Shown: positions 33,531 to 44,447, counted from the first letter of the stretch. The stretch is 64,000 bases of DNA from Apostichopus japonicus (GCF_037975245.1 NC_092579.1:5953001-6017000); one strand, 5' to 3'. Notes: a model not told the origin generated them from the letters alone. Translations and numbers: made by a program.

Positions 33531-35450
33531 TGGATAACCGTATACATAATCTACACTTGTTATAATTGCCGTTGCACGTGTCTGAACAACTCGAGCCCCA
33601 AAAAGTACATTCACAGAACAAGACTTACAAGGAAAAAATGCCATATTATGTTGAGTGTCATCCATATACTACAATACATATGTCATGTCATGTCCCGCTA
33701 CCCAGAGCACTCTTATAGTGTCAGTATGAGCAGTATGAATATCATGTTTCTATCAGTATCAGATAAAGGTTAGGAACGGTTTGTACTGCAGTTAAGAGTG
33801 CTTTGAAGCATGGAATGGGAGGACAGTTTAGAGAGATATTAGCATTAGGCAATTGCTCTAACTGGCTGAACGTGTCGCTACTCGATATAGTTACTTTATG
33901 AACATGATATGGTAACATGTTTTAATGGAAGTATATGTCATATTTCAGCATTGGTTTGAAATTTTAATCATGTTAATTGCTTTTTCATAATGAAACATCC
34001 TTCCTCTATTATTTCCATTCTTGGTATTTAATATTTGGTAATATTTTTTTTACAGTATTTGGTAATATATTCTGTCGAGGTTTTCAAGATTTTTTTTTTA
34101 CATTTTCGACTTAAATTTGACTAACTCCTACAGTATGTCTTTATATTGCATTTAAAAACATTAAAATTGTTCAATAACCTTCGATAGCAATAAAATAACG
34201 TTAACATCACATTCTATTGAATTGCGATCCATTTTACATTATGTGGCTTACAAGGTTGAACAACTCCTTGTCTCATTCTATTGTATAGAAAGTTTTGGAC
34301 AATTTCTTTTTAAAATCTATATAAGTTTTGAGGATGTTACTGTTGTGTTCTTTAAGATGGATATATTAACAGTCACGCAATTGTTGAAATCAATAAAGTT
34401 ATTTATCTAATGTGATCCTAATCAAACACTTCTACAAAGAACCACTCCAAGAAACAAATGGTTAACACACAAAAACACCCAACAGGTGGTAGTTACTTGC
34501 AATCAAATGGTTAAAATAAAGTAGTAAATAAAAACAGTCAAGTTTCCGATATGGTTTCATGCTCGGTTCTGGTCCTCCTTTGACCCTCTTTTTTTTACCT
34601 ATTATGACTTTCATGTCCGATAAAACAGTTGGTAACTGTTTGCTGCCAAAATGTTAATAAATCAACAGTAACTATAGCAATCGCATATTGTCCGTACCAA
34701 TATGGTTGCGTCACCAACCCAAGATCCTTCTTTGATCCTCCTCTGCCAAAAGGTTCGATGTGTAAAAATAAAACATACTGAAGATTATTTCGTAACTTAA
34801 AATAAAAACCTCTCTTTAAAATAAAAATCTCTCTTTTCTTTAGACAGCCTAACCTATCCATTTTGGTATCGAAATACTAACCTTCACATGCATGTAAATG
34901 TCAAGGACAAATATCGATGAATCTATCCCATTCTAAGTTTGACCTCGTGAAGTTGTCGTTTACTTTCAATCTTTATTGTGTTTGATAAAAAAGATAACGT
35001 TTTCATTAATATAAGAGAATTATGCACTACAAGTTACATATATACATACACCAATTATCTCTAAAATATCAGACTGATTTTACAAGAAGACCGTAAACAA
35101 ATTATATTACCAATACTTCCTTATCTCTCCCACCCCCCCCCACCCCCCTGCTTCTTTCTTTCTTTCCATCTATTTTTGAGAAAAGTAAAGAAACGTCCTT
35201 CAAAAATCTGTATTGTTTACTCAATTGTCTCATATTCTCGATATATGACCTTTAATAAAACCATAATGGTGCGTACGTTACTACGGAAACAATCTATGAA
35301 AAGGGATAAAAACTTATTACAAAAATTAAAAAATAGATTAAAAGAAACACGTAGAACTTTATGAGCAGCGTGAAATGATGTAGAAAGTGTCTTATTTGCA
35401 TACAAACAAATTGATCATTGTCGGGCATGTGATTTGGAGGGTGGTGGGTA
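33531..35450. other. Intergenic DNA
   Basis: AT-rich with T-runs and a C-run at 35130-35148. A minus-strand ORF at 34595-34861 has no supporting signal. Confidence 0.35.
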
Positions 35451-35655
35451 TATGGTACGCGAAAAAGGGAAAACTTATTTCGTTGTCTAAACTAAGTTTG
35501 TTGTTGTCTAAACTAAAGTTGTTGCTGCATGGTTTACCACGATGTTGCTCAAACTCACGATAAATGTCTAAAATTCCGTTGTCTAAACTTACGTCGTTGT
35601 CTAAACTTACGTTAAAATTAGCAACGAAATAAGTTTTCCCTTTTCGCGTTCCATA
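35451..35655. mobile_element. 205-bp foldback-type MITE
   Basis: The left arm TATGGTACGCGAAAAAGGG then AAAACTTATTTCGTTG is repeated inverted at the right end, giving 33-bp arms with one substitution and one indel. The interior repeats TTGTCTAAAC four times. Flanks GGTGGGTA and GGTGGGTG suggest an 8-bp TSD with one mismatch. Confidence 0.8.
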
Positions 35656-36220
35656 GGTGGGTGGGGCCAAATTCAAATTTTCCGCGGCTGATTTTGGTAC
35701 TGACATGAACCTCTCTATTCGGCTAAACACGTTGCATGCATGCATGGCTGTGGGATTGTTAAATGTGACTCCCAAGTAGGGGTTCTTGGAACCCTCCCCT
35801 AGGAAACCAAATCAAAGTTAGTAGAGGTAAAATGGTGCAATCTGATACATGTTTAGACTATAACTTAGGTCTATAACTTAGGTCTAAACACATTGTGCTC
35901 ATAAACACTTTTGCATTTTGAAAACTCCCCCGAATGAACACCCCCCTCCCTCCCGCCTGACTGAAGGAGATGGAGGGGGAGCGTGGAACTTCGCTCTACC
36001 CCCCCCCCCCCCCCTATTGCGCACGGCACTGAATATAATATCATATCTTTGTTTTACTAACTTGTCCCATTTTCTTGATAAAAGACCTGTCTTGAGATAA
36101 CAACCAAAACCTATACAATATCTACCAGTACGTTACGAAACAAACCATCAATAAAATAGAATAAAAATACATATCTTAAAAAGAAAACCGCAGGCCTTTA
36201 CCAGTGAATCGACATGACCA

Positions 36221-36805
36221 TCAAATTTCTTTGAAAGAAAAAGGATATGTAATAACTTTCCTTGAGCTTTTATAAAAATTATTCGTATGCCCCATGAATG
36301 ACTTTTGCCTTGAAAAAAAAAAATAAAATAAAAACAGTAACTTGTCTAATTTACAAAGCAAACGATAAGTTTGCAAAGACACACCCACAAACGCACAAAA
36401 CCGAAAGATCGCCAGAAAAGAAATGGCAACCTTTACTAGAAGGTTAACCTGGACGAACAAAGTAACCTTGTCATTTTGAGCACAAAAACTTGGAGTATTT
36501 TTTCTTCTTAACGATCCATCGAGCCAAGTTGCTTCGTAACCAAAGCAAACGGCAACAAATAACATTTTTTGACATGAAAAAGAAAAGAGAGAGGAGAAAA
36601 CATACAGGATCGAATAAAAGAAAGTACGCCTCCTGTAAAAGGTGCAACTGTGTGTCGCGATTAGATTTATGAGAAAAGGTGGATTTACGATATCTTGAAA
36701 TGTTAGAAAGGTTGCTTCTCCTTCTTCTTCTTTCTCCCTCCTCTTTTCGCAGTTTGGATGACTCAAGATTATTGAAGATTTCATAAGCTTATGTTTTGGT
36801 GCCAT
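36221..36805 (-). CDS. 194-codon ORF of unknown status
   Basis: From ATG at 36805 (MAPKHKLMKSSIILSHPNCE) to a stop at 36221. A charged KRREKEEEGE segment comes near residues 21-30, then two hydrophobic stretches (about residues 55-85 and 120-150) that could be membrane segments, then a basic tail. It is the longest non-repeat open frame in the window. It sits between (AT)n arrays, is pyrimidine-rich on the coding strand (which lowers stop frequency), and has no recognised motif. Chance is quite possible; an intronless gene is the alternative. Confidence 0.25.
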   Translation of the reverse strand: MAPKHKLMKSSIILSHPNCEKRREKEEEGEATFLTFQDIVNPPFLINLIATHSCTFYRRRTFFYSILYVFSSLFSFSCQKMLFVAVCFGYEATWLDGSLRRKNTPSFCAQNDKVTLFVQVNLLVKVAISFLAIFRFCAFVGVSLQTYRLLCKLDKLLFLFYFFFSRQKSFMGHTNNFYKSSRKVITYPFSFKEI

Positions 36806-36807
36806 AG

Positions 36808-36808
36808 A

Positions 36809-36859
<51 letters not shown>
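36808..36859. repeat. (AT)n microsatellite
   Basis: TA repeat with one TATG interruption, directly left of a GC-richer 115-bp segment and a second TA array. Confidence 0.95.
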
Positions 36860-36974
36860 CATCATCATCATTAATCGTCATAGACTCTGAAGAGTCCGTG
36901 GACGCTGTCTCAAAGCGATGCGAGATGACCGGCGAAGTGGAGCTGGTTGGTGACCACGTATCCGCAGATGATAT
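36860..36974. other. GC-richer 115-bp segment between two (AT)n arrays
   Basis: Clearly higher GC than its surroundings. It begins with (ATC)n and ends at GATGATAT. The plus frame reads IDSEESVDAVSKRCEMTGEV then ELVGDHVSADD without a stop, and a minus frame is also open. It could be a retroelement or SINE fragment, or an exon remnant; no splice sites frame it well. Confidence 0.35.
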
Positions 36975-37054
36975 TTATATATATATATATATATACATAC
37001 ATATATATAACTATATATATATACATATATATACATATATATAACTATATATAT
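36975..37054. repeat. (AT)n microsatellite with CATA interruptions
   Basis: TA array with regular TACATA and AACTAT interruptions. Confidence 0.95.
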
Positions 37055-37439
37055 GGCCGAGTAAGGCCACTGCATGCTATCAGCCATGTTGTATTTCTAC
37101 TTATACCACACGGTAGAGTCGTGAAATGCTACTTCGTTATAAGCAATTAGAACGAACATCATAATTTATAGTTCAAGTGCCTTCCGAAAGAAAATCACGG
37201 CATTTCTTTTTGAAGTGCTAAACTGGTTGGGAAAGTCCCACCTCGATTCCCACCAGTGATTGTTTGTTTATACAGTCAACGACTACAATCAACAAAACGC
37301 TTCCTGACAAGGTATAGTAATTACAAACACACTGTCAATTATCAGCATTTACAATGAATTATGCTTGTGGCCCTAATGGACCACCATAGAAACCTTTGAC
37401 TGTCGATAAATCATGTTAAAGCCCAGTCACATCTCACCG

Positions 37440-37935
37440 GATTGCAATAACGGAGAGGGAACGAAGACAAAAAATGGCACTCCGTTGATGTACGTTAGTA
37501 TCCGTTCAGTATGCGGTTCTCCTCCGTCCATCTACGTTTCATTACCGGGAGGGTCCGGTTTGTCCGGTGTCGATTTTGAACATGCATAAAACTTGGAACG
37601 GACATCCACCGAAAAATGTCTCCGTTATTTATTCGTTACTAATCCGTTAAGCTTCCGTTTTATCAGTTTCTCATGCGTTTTGTTCGTTCTGTATGCGTTT
37701 GGCATACTGTATTTCTCCGTTCGTCTCTGGTTATTGCTATTGCTCACCGGATCATTAACGGACAAAGAACGGATGAAACGTAGAAGTACAGTACCTATAC
37801 CGTATAATCGACGGACGCTTACATAGAAATAACGGAAGTGCAAAGGAATAGAACTGACAATGAACAGATAGGTAACGGACGTTACACGGAAGAAACGGAA
37901 GAACTCAGGCCAGGAAAGTATAACAGACGGACATA
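37440..37935. repeat. Left CCGTT/AACGG motif array of the Harbinger-type element
   Basis: More than a dozen copies of TCCGTT or its complement, often about 10-20 bp apart, such as TTCCGTTTT, CTCCGTTCG and TAACGGACAAAGAACGGATG. The right half is mostly the AACGG orientation. A transposase-binding role is inferred. The array keeps a 147-codon minus frame open as a side effect. Confidence 0.7.
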
Positions 37936-38025
37936 GAACGGAGATGCAGCGTACCTCCACCTTGTCCAATCCAAGCGTCCCACGCCTCATTCTGCTCCTA
38001 TAACCTCTACCGTCAACACCTACAT

Positions 38026-39365
38026 CAGGGGCGTATCCAGGATTTTCCAATAGGGGGGCGCCAGGCATGAATGATCGCCGTCCTGGGGGATGGGTCTAAG
38101 GGGAGGGGTGTACAATTTTTGCTTTCAAAGAAGGGCTGAAATGCAAAATGGTGTCATATGCATGGGCGGCGATCCGTACTTCCGAGTGGGGGGGGGGGGA
38201 TATGACCTTGTTGACTATCTAAGCGTAGCGCCACCATGAGTTGGCGCGAAGCGTACAAGAAAATTTTGGGATTAACAAACCCTCTAGATGGCCGGAAACG
38301 GCACTTCCCGAGGTTTCCAGGCGGCATATACCCAACTTTAAAATAGGGATGTCATGTCCGAAATATCTCATAATCAGGATCCAAAATCCTTTTTTTTTTT
38401 AATTTCGGGTGTTATTTTGGGAAAATTGCCCCTGTCAATCTTGTTTCAGGCGCAACGTTAGAATGTTCGAGAGCTCTGTTATATTACTCGATGAAGAAAA
38501 TGGCCTCATGCAGGCTTATAGGCCTATACACATGCAATACACAATTACACATAGTTACATTCCTAGGTACCGATTGCTAGGGCATCCAGGTGAAACGTGT
38601 ATTAAGCATTACCCTGGTTACATGAGATTCTCAGCTGTTCGAGGGAACATGTACGTGTGTAGGCCAACTATAGGGCCTATATGAATACTATGAGGGTGCA
38701 TATATGTACTATATCAATACCGTGGGCGCAATAATACATTTTGTTGTTATAGGGCCAATGAAGCCTACAGTCAACTATTTTTGCTTTATAAAGACGCTTT
38801 ATTTGAAAAGATCGCACTGCGTTTATGGTAGGCGAGAAATGAAGCTAAAAAAGAGCCGTACATTAACGAAGATGCATAAATGTAGGCATGAAAATATTCT
38901 TATCCCTGGCATTTGGTGGGGGGGGGGGATATGGTGCATTACATCCCCTCCACCCATTTTCATGGGGGGATATATCCCCCCTCCACCCAGGATCGCCGCC
39001 CATGGCCATATGTGATCCATTTTTCGACCTTAATAATAAGCAACATTTCCAGTAAATATGGACACAAAATGCACAATTTAGTATGGCTGGCATGTCATTT
39101 AGTGTTTATAGTGATAATACAAACACAATTACCATCTATGTTTCTAAAACTATTATGCCGCCGAACTTCGCCAGAACCTTTTTTTGGCAAACAAAAAATA
39201 AAGCATACGGAGGGGGGGGGGGGGGGTTGAGCGATCACCGACATCTCACATAAAGGTCGTCATCAATTTTTTTTTTTTTTTTTTGCTAAACTTATTATTT
39301 TTTTTGGTGACGGCCAATAGGCGGGGGCGCGCGCCTGTTGTGCCCCCCCCCTGGATACGCCCCTG
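38026..39365. mobile_element. hAT-like element with 5-bp TSD TACAT, nested in the Harbinger-type element
   Basis: 16-bp TIRs CAGGGGCGTATCCAGG and complement, flanked by TACAT at 38021-38025 and 39366-39370. It differs by one base in the TIR from 29023-30947 and so is the same family. The interior is mostly occupied by another insertion (38161-39004). Confidence 0.9.
38161..39004. mobile_element. hAT-like element nested in 38026-39365 (TSD GTCATATG/GCCATATG)
   Basis: 15-bp TIRs CATGGGCGGCGATCC and complement, with 8-bp flanks differing at one position. The shared subterminal module appears at 38215-38325 in reverse orientation. G/C tracts flank both ends. No ORF of note. Confidence 0.82.
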
Positions 39366-39424
39366 TACATAATGGACCCTTCAGAAAGATTCAAGCTTTA
39401 GAACACACTGTCAGCTTTAAAAGC

Positions 39425-39780
39425 ACAGATGCTTATCATTGAAGCCAACATCAAGACCAATGAATAAGTCAAGAAGAGAAGGAAGAGACGTGCTCGGCGT
39501 AAATGCTGGTCTAGGGCCTTGCTAGGTTCACAGAGAAGACGGCAGTTTAGTCTTTATGACCAACTAATGCAGGAGCTGCGAATGGACAATGAATGAACAA
39601 GTCAAGAAGAGAAGGAAGAGACGTGCTCGGCTTAAATGCTGGTCTAGGGCCTTGCTAGGTTCACAGAGAAGACGGCAGTGTGGTCTTTATGACAAACTAA
39701 TGCAGGAGCTGCGAATGGAAGACCAAAATCTTTCATCAACTTCATGAGGATGCCCCCTGATTTTGAGGCACTCCGGAGGC
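39425..39780 (+). pseudogene. PIF/Harbinger transposase N-terminal relic, with tandem duplication
   Basis: Two tandem units with a 133-bp period (about 39460-39588 and 39593-39721) read KKRRKRRARLKCWSRALLGS then QRRRQCGLYDKLMQELRMED, with FSLYDQLMQEL in unit 1. After a one-base frameshift near 39730 comes SFINFMRMPPDFEALRRPR. The order basic patch, RRR..GLYxxLxxELxxED, then F.NFxRMxPxxFxxL is the N-terminal pattern of PIF/Harbinger nucleases. An in-frame TAA at 39466 and the frameshift break it, and the catalytic DDE region is absent. Confidence 0.72.
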
Positions 39781-39789
39781 CCCGGTTAT

Positions 39790-40115
39790 AGACCGTTTCT
39801 TCTCCGTTGCTAGTCCGGTATGTCCGTTACTTTTCCGGTACTCCTACGTTTTGTATGTTCTTTATCCGTTAATTGTCCGTTGTAAATTCGTTACTATCCG
39901 TTGGTGTTCGTTAGTTCGTTCGTTGTTATTCCGTTGTTCATCCGTTGTTCGTCCGTTGCTGTCCGTCCCTTGTACGTTTGTAATCCGTTTTCACCGTTGA
40001 ACGTCCGGTACGTTGCAACCCCCAAATGCATGCGCGACAACTTTTGCCAACGGAAATAACCGGATGACTGTTTTTCGCACGTACTCTTGTCCGTTCGTGC
40101 AATCCGGTGAGATGT
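39790..40115. repeat. Right CCGTT motif array of the Harbinger-type element
   Basis: About fifteen copies of CCGTT or CCGGT, for example TCCGTTAATTGTCCGTTG and TCATCCGTTGTTCGTCCG, mostly in one orientation. Mirrors 37440-37935. Confidence 0.7.
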
Positions 40116-40126
40116 GACTGGGCCTT

Positions 40127-40669
40127 TAACAGGCTAGTCATCTTTCCTGGAATCCATTTACCGTATAAAACAATATAAAATTATATCCCTGTGTGCAAGT
40201 GAAATTGAGGAGGGGATTAGCGGAGGGGGTGGGAGGGGGCGGGGTTAGGGCTGGAAAGAGACGTTCATGCCATGTGCACAGGCCATGTTCGCCACCACTC
40301 ATTATTATTCATTAAACATACTTATGTAACTATATTTAACTGTATCTGTTGTTATAAGATAATAGTAATAATTTAATAATATCACATTAAAGATAATATA
40401 CATTGATACTGAAATACAAGTATTACATTTTGCATTCACATTTTTTACCGAGAAAAATTTACCACTCATATTGGTATAATTAAATTTTATAATAACGTAG
40501 AAGAAATAAATATTTTAGTGATAAAGATATTTGCAGGAGAGAAAAAATTAAATAAATTGAATACCTTACGTTTCTTTGTTGGTCTGTCGGGTAGCTATAT
40601 ATAGGTGCAGCGTCAATCTGAATAACTTTTGGCAAGCATTATTTTGAAATTGCTTCGCTTCCGGGAGAA
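40127..40669. other. Flank, with a possible small exon
   Basis: Mostly AT-rich. On the minus strand 40565-40617 could be an exon: acceptor AAAGTTATTCAG, then IDAAPIYSYPTDQQRNV and a GTATTC donor. It would follow the 40.7-40.8 kb ORF if that used its internal donor at 40724-40729. Confidence 0.25.
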
Positions 40670-40831
40670 CTAATTTTCTATGAAATTATTTTCTGCGTTA
40701 GATAATTCATCCATCCCACCCATCTTAACCTTATGACTGTGAGTAACTCCCTTGTCAATGCCGTCAGAGGTGGCATTCCCCCGCGGAACTGTGGGTGTAA
40801 ACGCGTCATTATTATCATCCGGGTATTTCAT
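40670..40831 (-). CDS. Candidate coding exon (53 codons)
   Basis: ATG at 40831 with A at -3 opens MKYPDDNNDAFTPTVPRGNA, continues TSDGIDKGVTHSHK and, if unspliced, ends VKMGGMDELSNAENNFIEN and a stop. The polar, acidic composition is unlike the hydrophobic chance ORFs around it. An internal donor AAG/GTTAAG (40724-40729, phase 0) would allow splicing to 40565-40617 after an intron of about 110 nt. This looks like an N-terminal cytosolic segment, but I recognise no family. Confidence 0.38.
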   Translation of the reverse strand: MKYPDDNNDAFTPTVPRGNATSDGIDKGVTHSHKVKMGGMDELSNAENNFIEN

Positions 40832-43800
40832 AATACTATTCCTTTCGGGAATTGTGATCGATAATTGTTGTAAAATCACTTTGAGTAAGTCTCACAATCT
40901 TCCAAAGAAAATCGTTATATTGTACGTTGAGTGCTACGTGCAGACGACATATGCTCAAAGCCACTTTTCCTCTCATAATATGGGAAAAGGTTAACTGCTT
41001 CATAGTTTGTCTTCAGTATTATTAAGTTTGAACGGTTGTGATATTTCAAATCTTAATAGAAAGGAGGGAGTGAGTGACTCGTGGAGAAGGGGGTGCGATG
41101 TTGGTGGGCAGGGGGAGGGGCGGGCGGAGCATAGACCAAGTAGTGTCAATTTCCTTACATACAGCACTTTAATTCCTGCTCTGAAAAACGTAACTTTAAC
41201 TCTGTTTGATTATTAAAGGCGAATCAAACTATTGCCCTCTGTTTACAAATAATATTGAGATCCTTCTGATGATACTACTCCTTGAAACAGTTAAGCAAAA
41301 AGCTGGCTCCGTTTTGGGAGATATCCTAGTTTAACAGTCGTGTCTGTAAGTGGTCATAGTGTCACTGAGAATCCTTTGACTTATTTCTCCATAAATTTTT
41401 CTCTTTTCGTATTTTCAAAGGTGGATGTAAAAAAAGCATTGGCATTGCAAACCAATGCAATCATTAGGTCATGTCAAAAAACTTGAACGGCTTACACTCA
41501 ATATTTTGCATAATTAGAGTTGGTGAGACTTGGTCAAGTCTTCGGTCTTGTGTACGTGAATGAACGTTAAAACTGTGTAAATCTCCTAAATGGAATAAGA
41601 TTTGTTTCATGTCTGTTTGGGGTGGTGGGGGTGGAAGGGGTGGGGTGTTGTTCACAAGACGTATCTATTTTACATACAGTGACAAATGCCCCGATGTTTG
41701 GGTTTGCTTCTCATTTAACTCGTACACAAGTTGTGGATTTCGAAAGAAAATAATTATAAAAGAATTCAATTTTGTAAATATTGCATTTTAAAGCAAAGAT
41801 CCTTTATGACATAATAATAATAATAATTTATTTGATTGTATTTTGGTATATGGTAGGGGCGGGAAGGGGTAAAATAGGAAGGGTAAAGGAGAGAATATAT
41901 TATGGGAATAGATGGGAGGGATCAATCACATATGCATGCGGTTTAATACTGATTAAATGATGCATGGTTGCTTGTCATTAGAGACACGATGGAAAGGCAA
42001 TGACACTATAGCGACGATGACATAATATACATAATAACAAAGTAACTTGCAGCTAATAATCAAATGCAGTTTCGTGTATCACACATAAAAGCACTTTTGT
42101 CAATTTCAATTTGGTAGATTGAAACTTCACTCTTTTGGATGAAAATTCAATCTAACATGTAAGAAGTTTCACTCTATAGATTAACAGTATATGTTCTTCG
42201 AACTAGTTTGCTTCCGGATTATAAAAAGGGAAGATTTTTGACATTTTTTTTCTGGCCTCCTGGAGCGACTAACCCCCCAAAAATATTGCACGGATGCACG
42301 GATTTAATTGAATGTATTATTTTAATCGAGTGTGTTATTTTAATCGATTTTAATCGAATGTGTTATTCTTTTTCTAAGGTCCACACTTGGACCATCTGTC
42401 AAGCAACTGACGTCATACGGTACTTTTGACAAGAGGACCAATCACCATGCAAAACGAATAAGATGATTTGCATACTTCACTTCCTGTTGCCATAATGTGT
42501 CGTAAACTAGCTATACGCCATACCTATCATAACAAACTCATAACGTTGTTTTGAAGAGTTGATATGCTTATTGCCTCCATTCTTGAAGATTTAATTATAG
42601 GTCGGTAACGAAGCTATAACTGAGTCAATTATTCGGAGAAATTAAGACCGCATGAGGCATAATCCCAACCACAACAGCACATACATGCATCTGTATATCC
42701 ATGGATCGATAAGTTAATGGATATACCATTCTGCTGCGTTTGATATATTAATGTTGAAAGAAACGAACATTTTAATCGTTTGGACATACTTTAACATATA
42801 TCATTATGAATTTAACGATAGGCCTACTATATCGCGTTTCCACGTGTTAGTTCAATGCGCAAGTTTAACCAGCCAATGCGATGATTGATGTACTTGGTTA
42901 TTTAAAGCGCTTTAGGATTTAATATTTAAAAACAGTTTACATAGGCCTACATATGGAAACGTTTTGTGCCGGTCAGTCACATTAAACATTGCGCAATACG
43001 TACACCACGTTTCTACGATACAAATCACAGAAATTGCTGTGATACAATCATACAAACTCTCATTTCCATTATCGTGAAGGGGGAGGGGAGGGGAAGGGCG
43101 GGTTGGCTGTTGTTTCTACAGCCTGACATTTTGTTATGCACAAACCCATTGCTCATCTCAGTACGATACACAGTCAAGCACCCGTGACTATTCCTAATTA
43201 TTTTTGCATTTCGTGTTCGAACTTAATTTACAACAAGCTACTCATATTAAGCGATTTTATCACACCAATATGTTGACCACCATCCAGCTGGTAGTGCTAC
43301 AGTACTACTAAGCCTTACGTTAGGTATATAGCTACGTATGGTATGATAGGCTAGTCTATCCAAGTACCGTCGAAGATCGGAATTCATCGCCTTGACCAAC
43401 TGCTACCCCTCTACACCAAATCGTTTTGAAACAGTAGGTCACTTACCGTGTTTTTCAGTGACATTCTTTATATTTTCAGTGAATGAAACTATACTGTTTA
43501 ACCCCATAGCAACCGCATTTATTCGGCAAATCCGCTGCACGATCGTATGTTATATAATGCTAGTCTATGTGCGATTAAGTGTACACTATATGTTCGTAGT
43601 GTGTGTATTGTAGTGCAATATGGTATCCCCAACAACAGAGTACCATCGCCCTATAGTCAGCATAACCAAAACAATGTATTTTATTCGGAGAATATTGCTT
43701 CATAGTTTACAAAAGATGAATCATATGATATATGAGTTTGACTGAAAGCAATTCAAACACGAAACGGAAAACTAAGAACTAAGTCACGTGATCTTTGCAT

Positions 43801-44073
43801 CTAGACATCAATTAGCTATATAGATATCGATCCGTCACTTGATGTTGGTAACAAAAAACACAAGCGAATTCCATAAAACGACTAAACCAATAGGCAGGCA
43901 CAGTGTTCACATGGTTATAAAGCTTACAAGTTATCTAATCTAAACCCGTTTGCCCCAAATCGATCGTATTTGTTTTGATCAGGTAAGAGCATTGCGAGTA
44001 AGAGAACAACATGAAATTTCGTTGGTTTGAGGATATTCTCCTATGACAAATGACATTATTTTTTATTTTCAAG
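40832..44073. other. Intergenic DNA
   Basis: AT-rich with G-rich patches at 41080-41125, 41618-41645 and 43078-43105. A short TTTTAATCGA repeat lies at 42320-42360. A possible plus-strand exon at 43477-43545 (after TTTATATTTTCAG, before GTATGT) reads NETILFNPIATAFIRQIRCT but has no partner. No annotation is supported. Confidence 0.35.
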
Positions 44074-44238
44074 ACCTCAGTCCGACAAGAAAACCTAATG
44101 AAAGTTGATGTAATTAACGTTGCTGGAAAGATAAGTCTTTCAATAAACAAAAACTGGGCGCACCAAAGTAAAGCAAACGCAATAATTGCAGGAGAGTCGA
44201 TTACTACAGAAAATTCACACACTGAACCACATACTTAA
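44074..44238 (+). CDS. Candidate C-terminal exon (54 codons and stop)
   Basis: The acceptor tract TTATTTTTTATTTTCAAG is followed in phase 0 by TSVRQENLMKVDVINVAGKI and SLSINKNWAHQSKANAIIAG, ending ESITTENSHTEPHT and TAA. Composition is mixed polar, with no low complexity. No upstream exon or polyadenylation signal was identified, so the gene is unresolved. Confidence 0.33.
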   Translation, partial: TSVRQENLMKVDVINVAGKISLSINKNWAHQSKANAIIAGESITTENSHTEPHT

Positions 44239-44403
44239 GGGCCCGCCTGATGGTACAGAATAGCATATGCGACGCTTCCATATGAAGAGCCCAAAATATC
44301 TCTGTATAAATGACTTGTGACGTCATCAGGGCACGCATATGGAATAGCTGATATTGTCTTTCATTGCGCACTCGTCTTAAATCTTTATTAGCCTATGTTC
44401 AAT

Positions 44404-44447
44404 CATGGAGCTATTACCGAATAATATTAATCGGTAATAGCTCCATG
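44404..44447. repeat. 44-bp near-perfect palindrome
   Basis: CATGGAGCTATTACCGA and its exact complement are separated by ATAATATTAA, whose core TAATATTA is itself palindromic. It could extrude as a cruciform or form a strong RNA hairpin. Confidence 0.9.

Larger units (their letters stand above)
37420..40126. mobile_element. PIF/Harbinger-type element, internally deleted
   Basis: Long inverted ends. The left starts AGCCCAGTCACATCTCACCG then GATTGCA; the right reverse complement starts AAGGCCCAGTCACATCTCAC then CGGATTGCA. TAA lies on both sides (37417-37419 and 40127-40129), within TTAA. The three-base TAA target and the transposase relic at 39425-39780 both fit PIF/Harbinger. Both ends are packed with CCGTT/AACGG motifs. 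A 5-bp-TSD element (38026-39365) is inserted in the middle. No full transposase or Myb-like partner gene is left. Confidence 0.82.

Noticed and set aside
37625-38068. 147-codon minus-strand ORF
   Set aside because: It lies in the CCGTT motif array of the Harbinger-type element and runs into the nested insertion.
43477-43545. Possible plus-strand exon NETILFNPIATAF with acceptor and GTATGT donor
   Set aside because: Short, no partner found with matching phase; could be chance.
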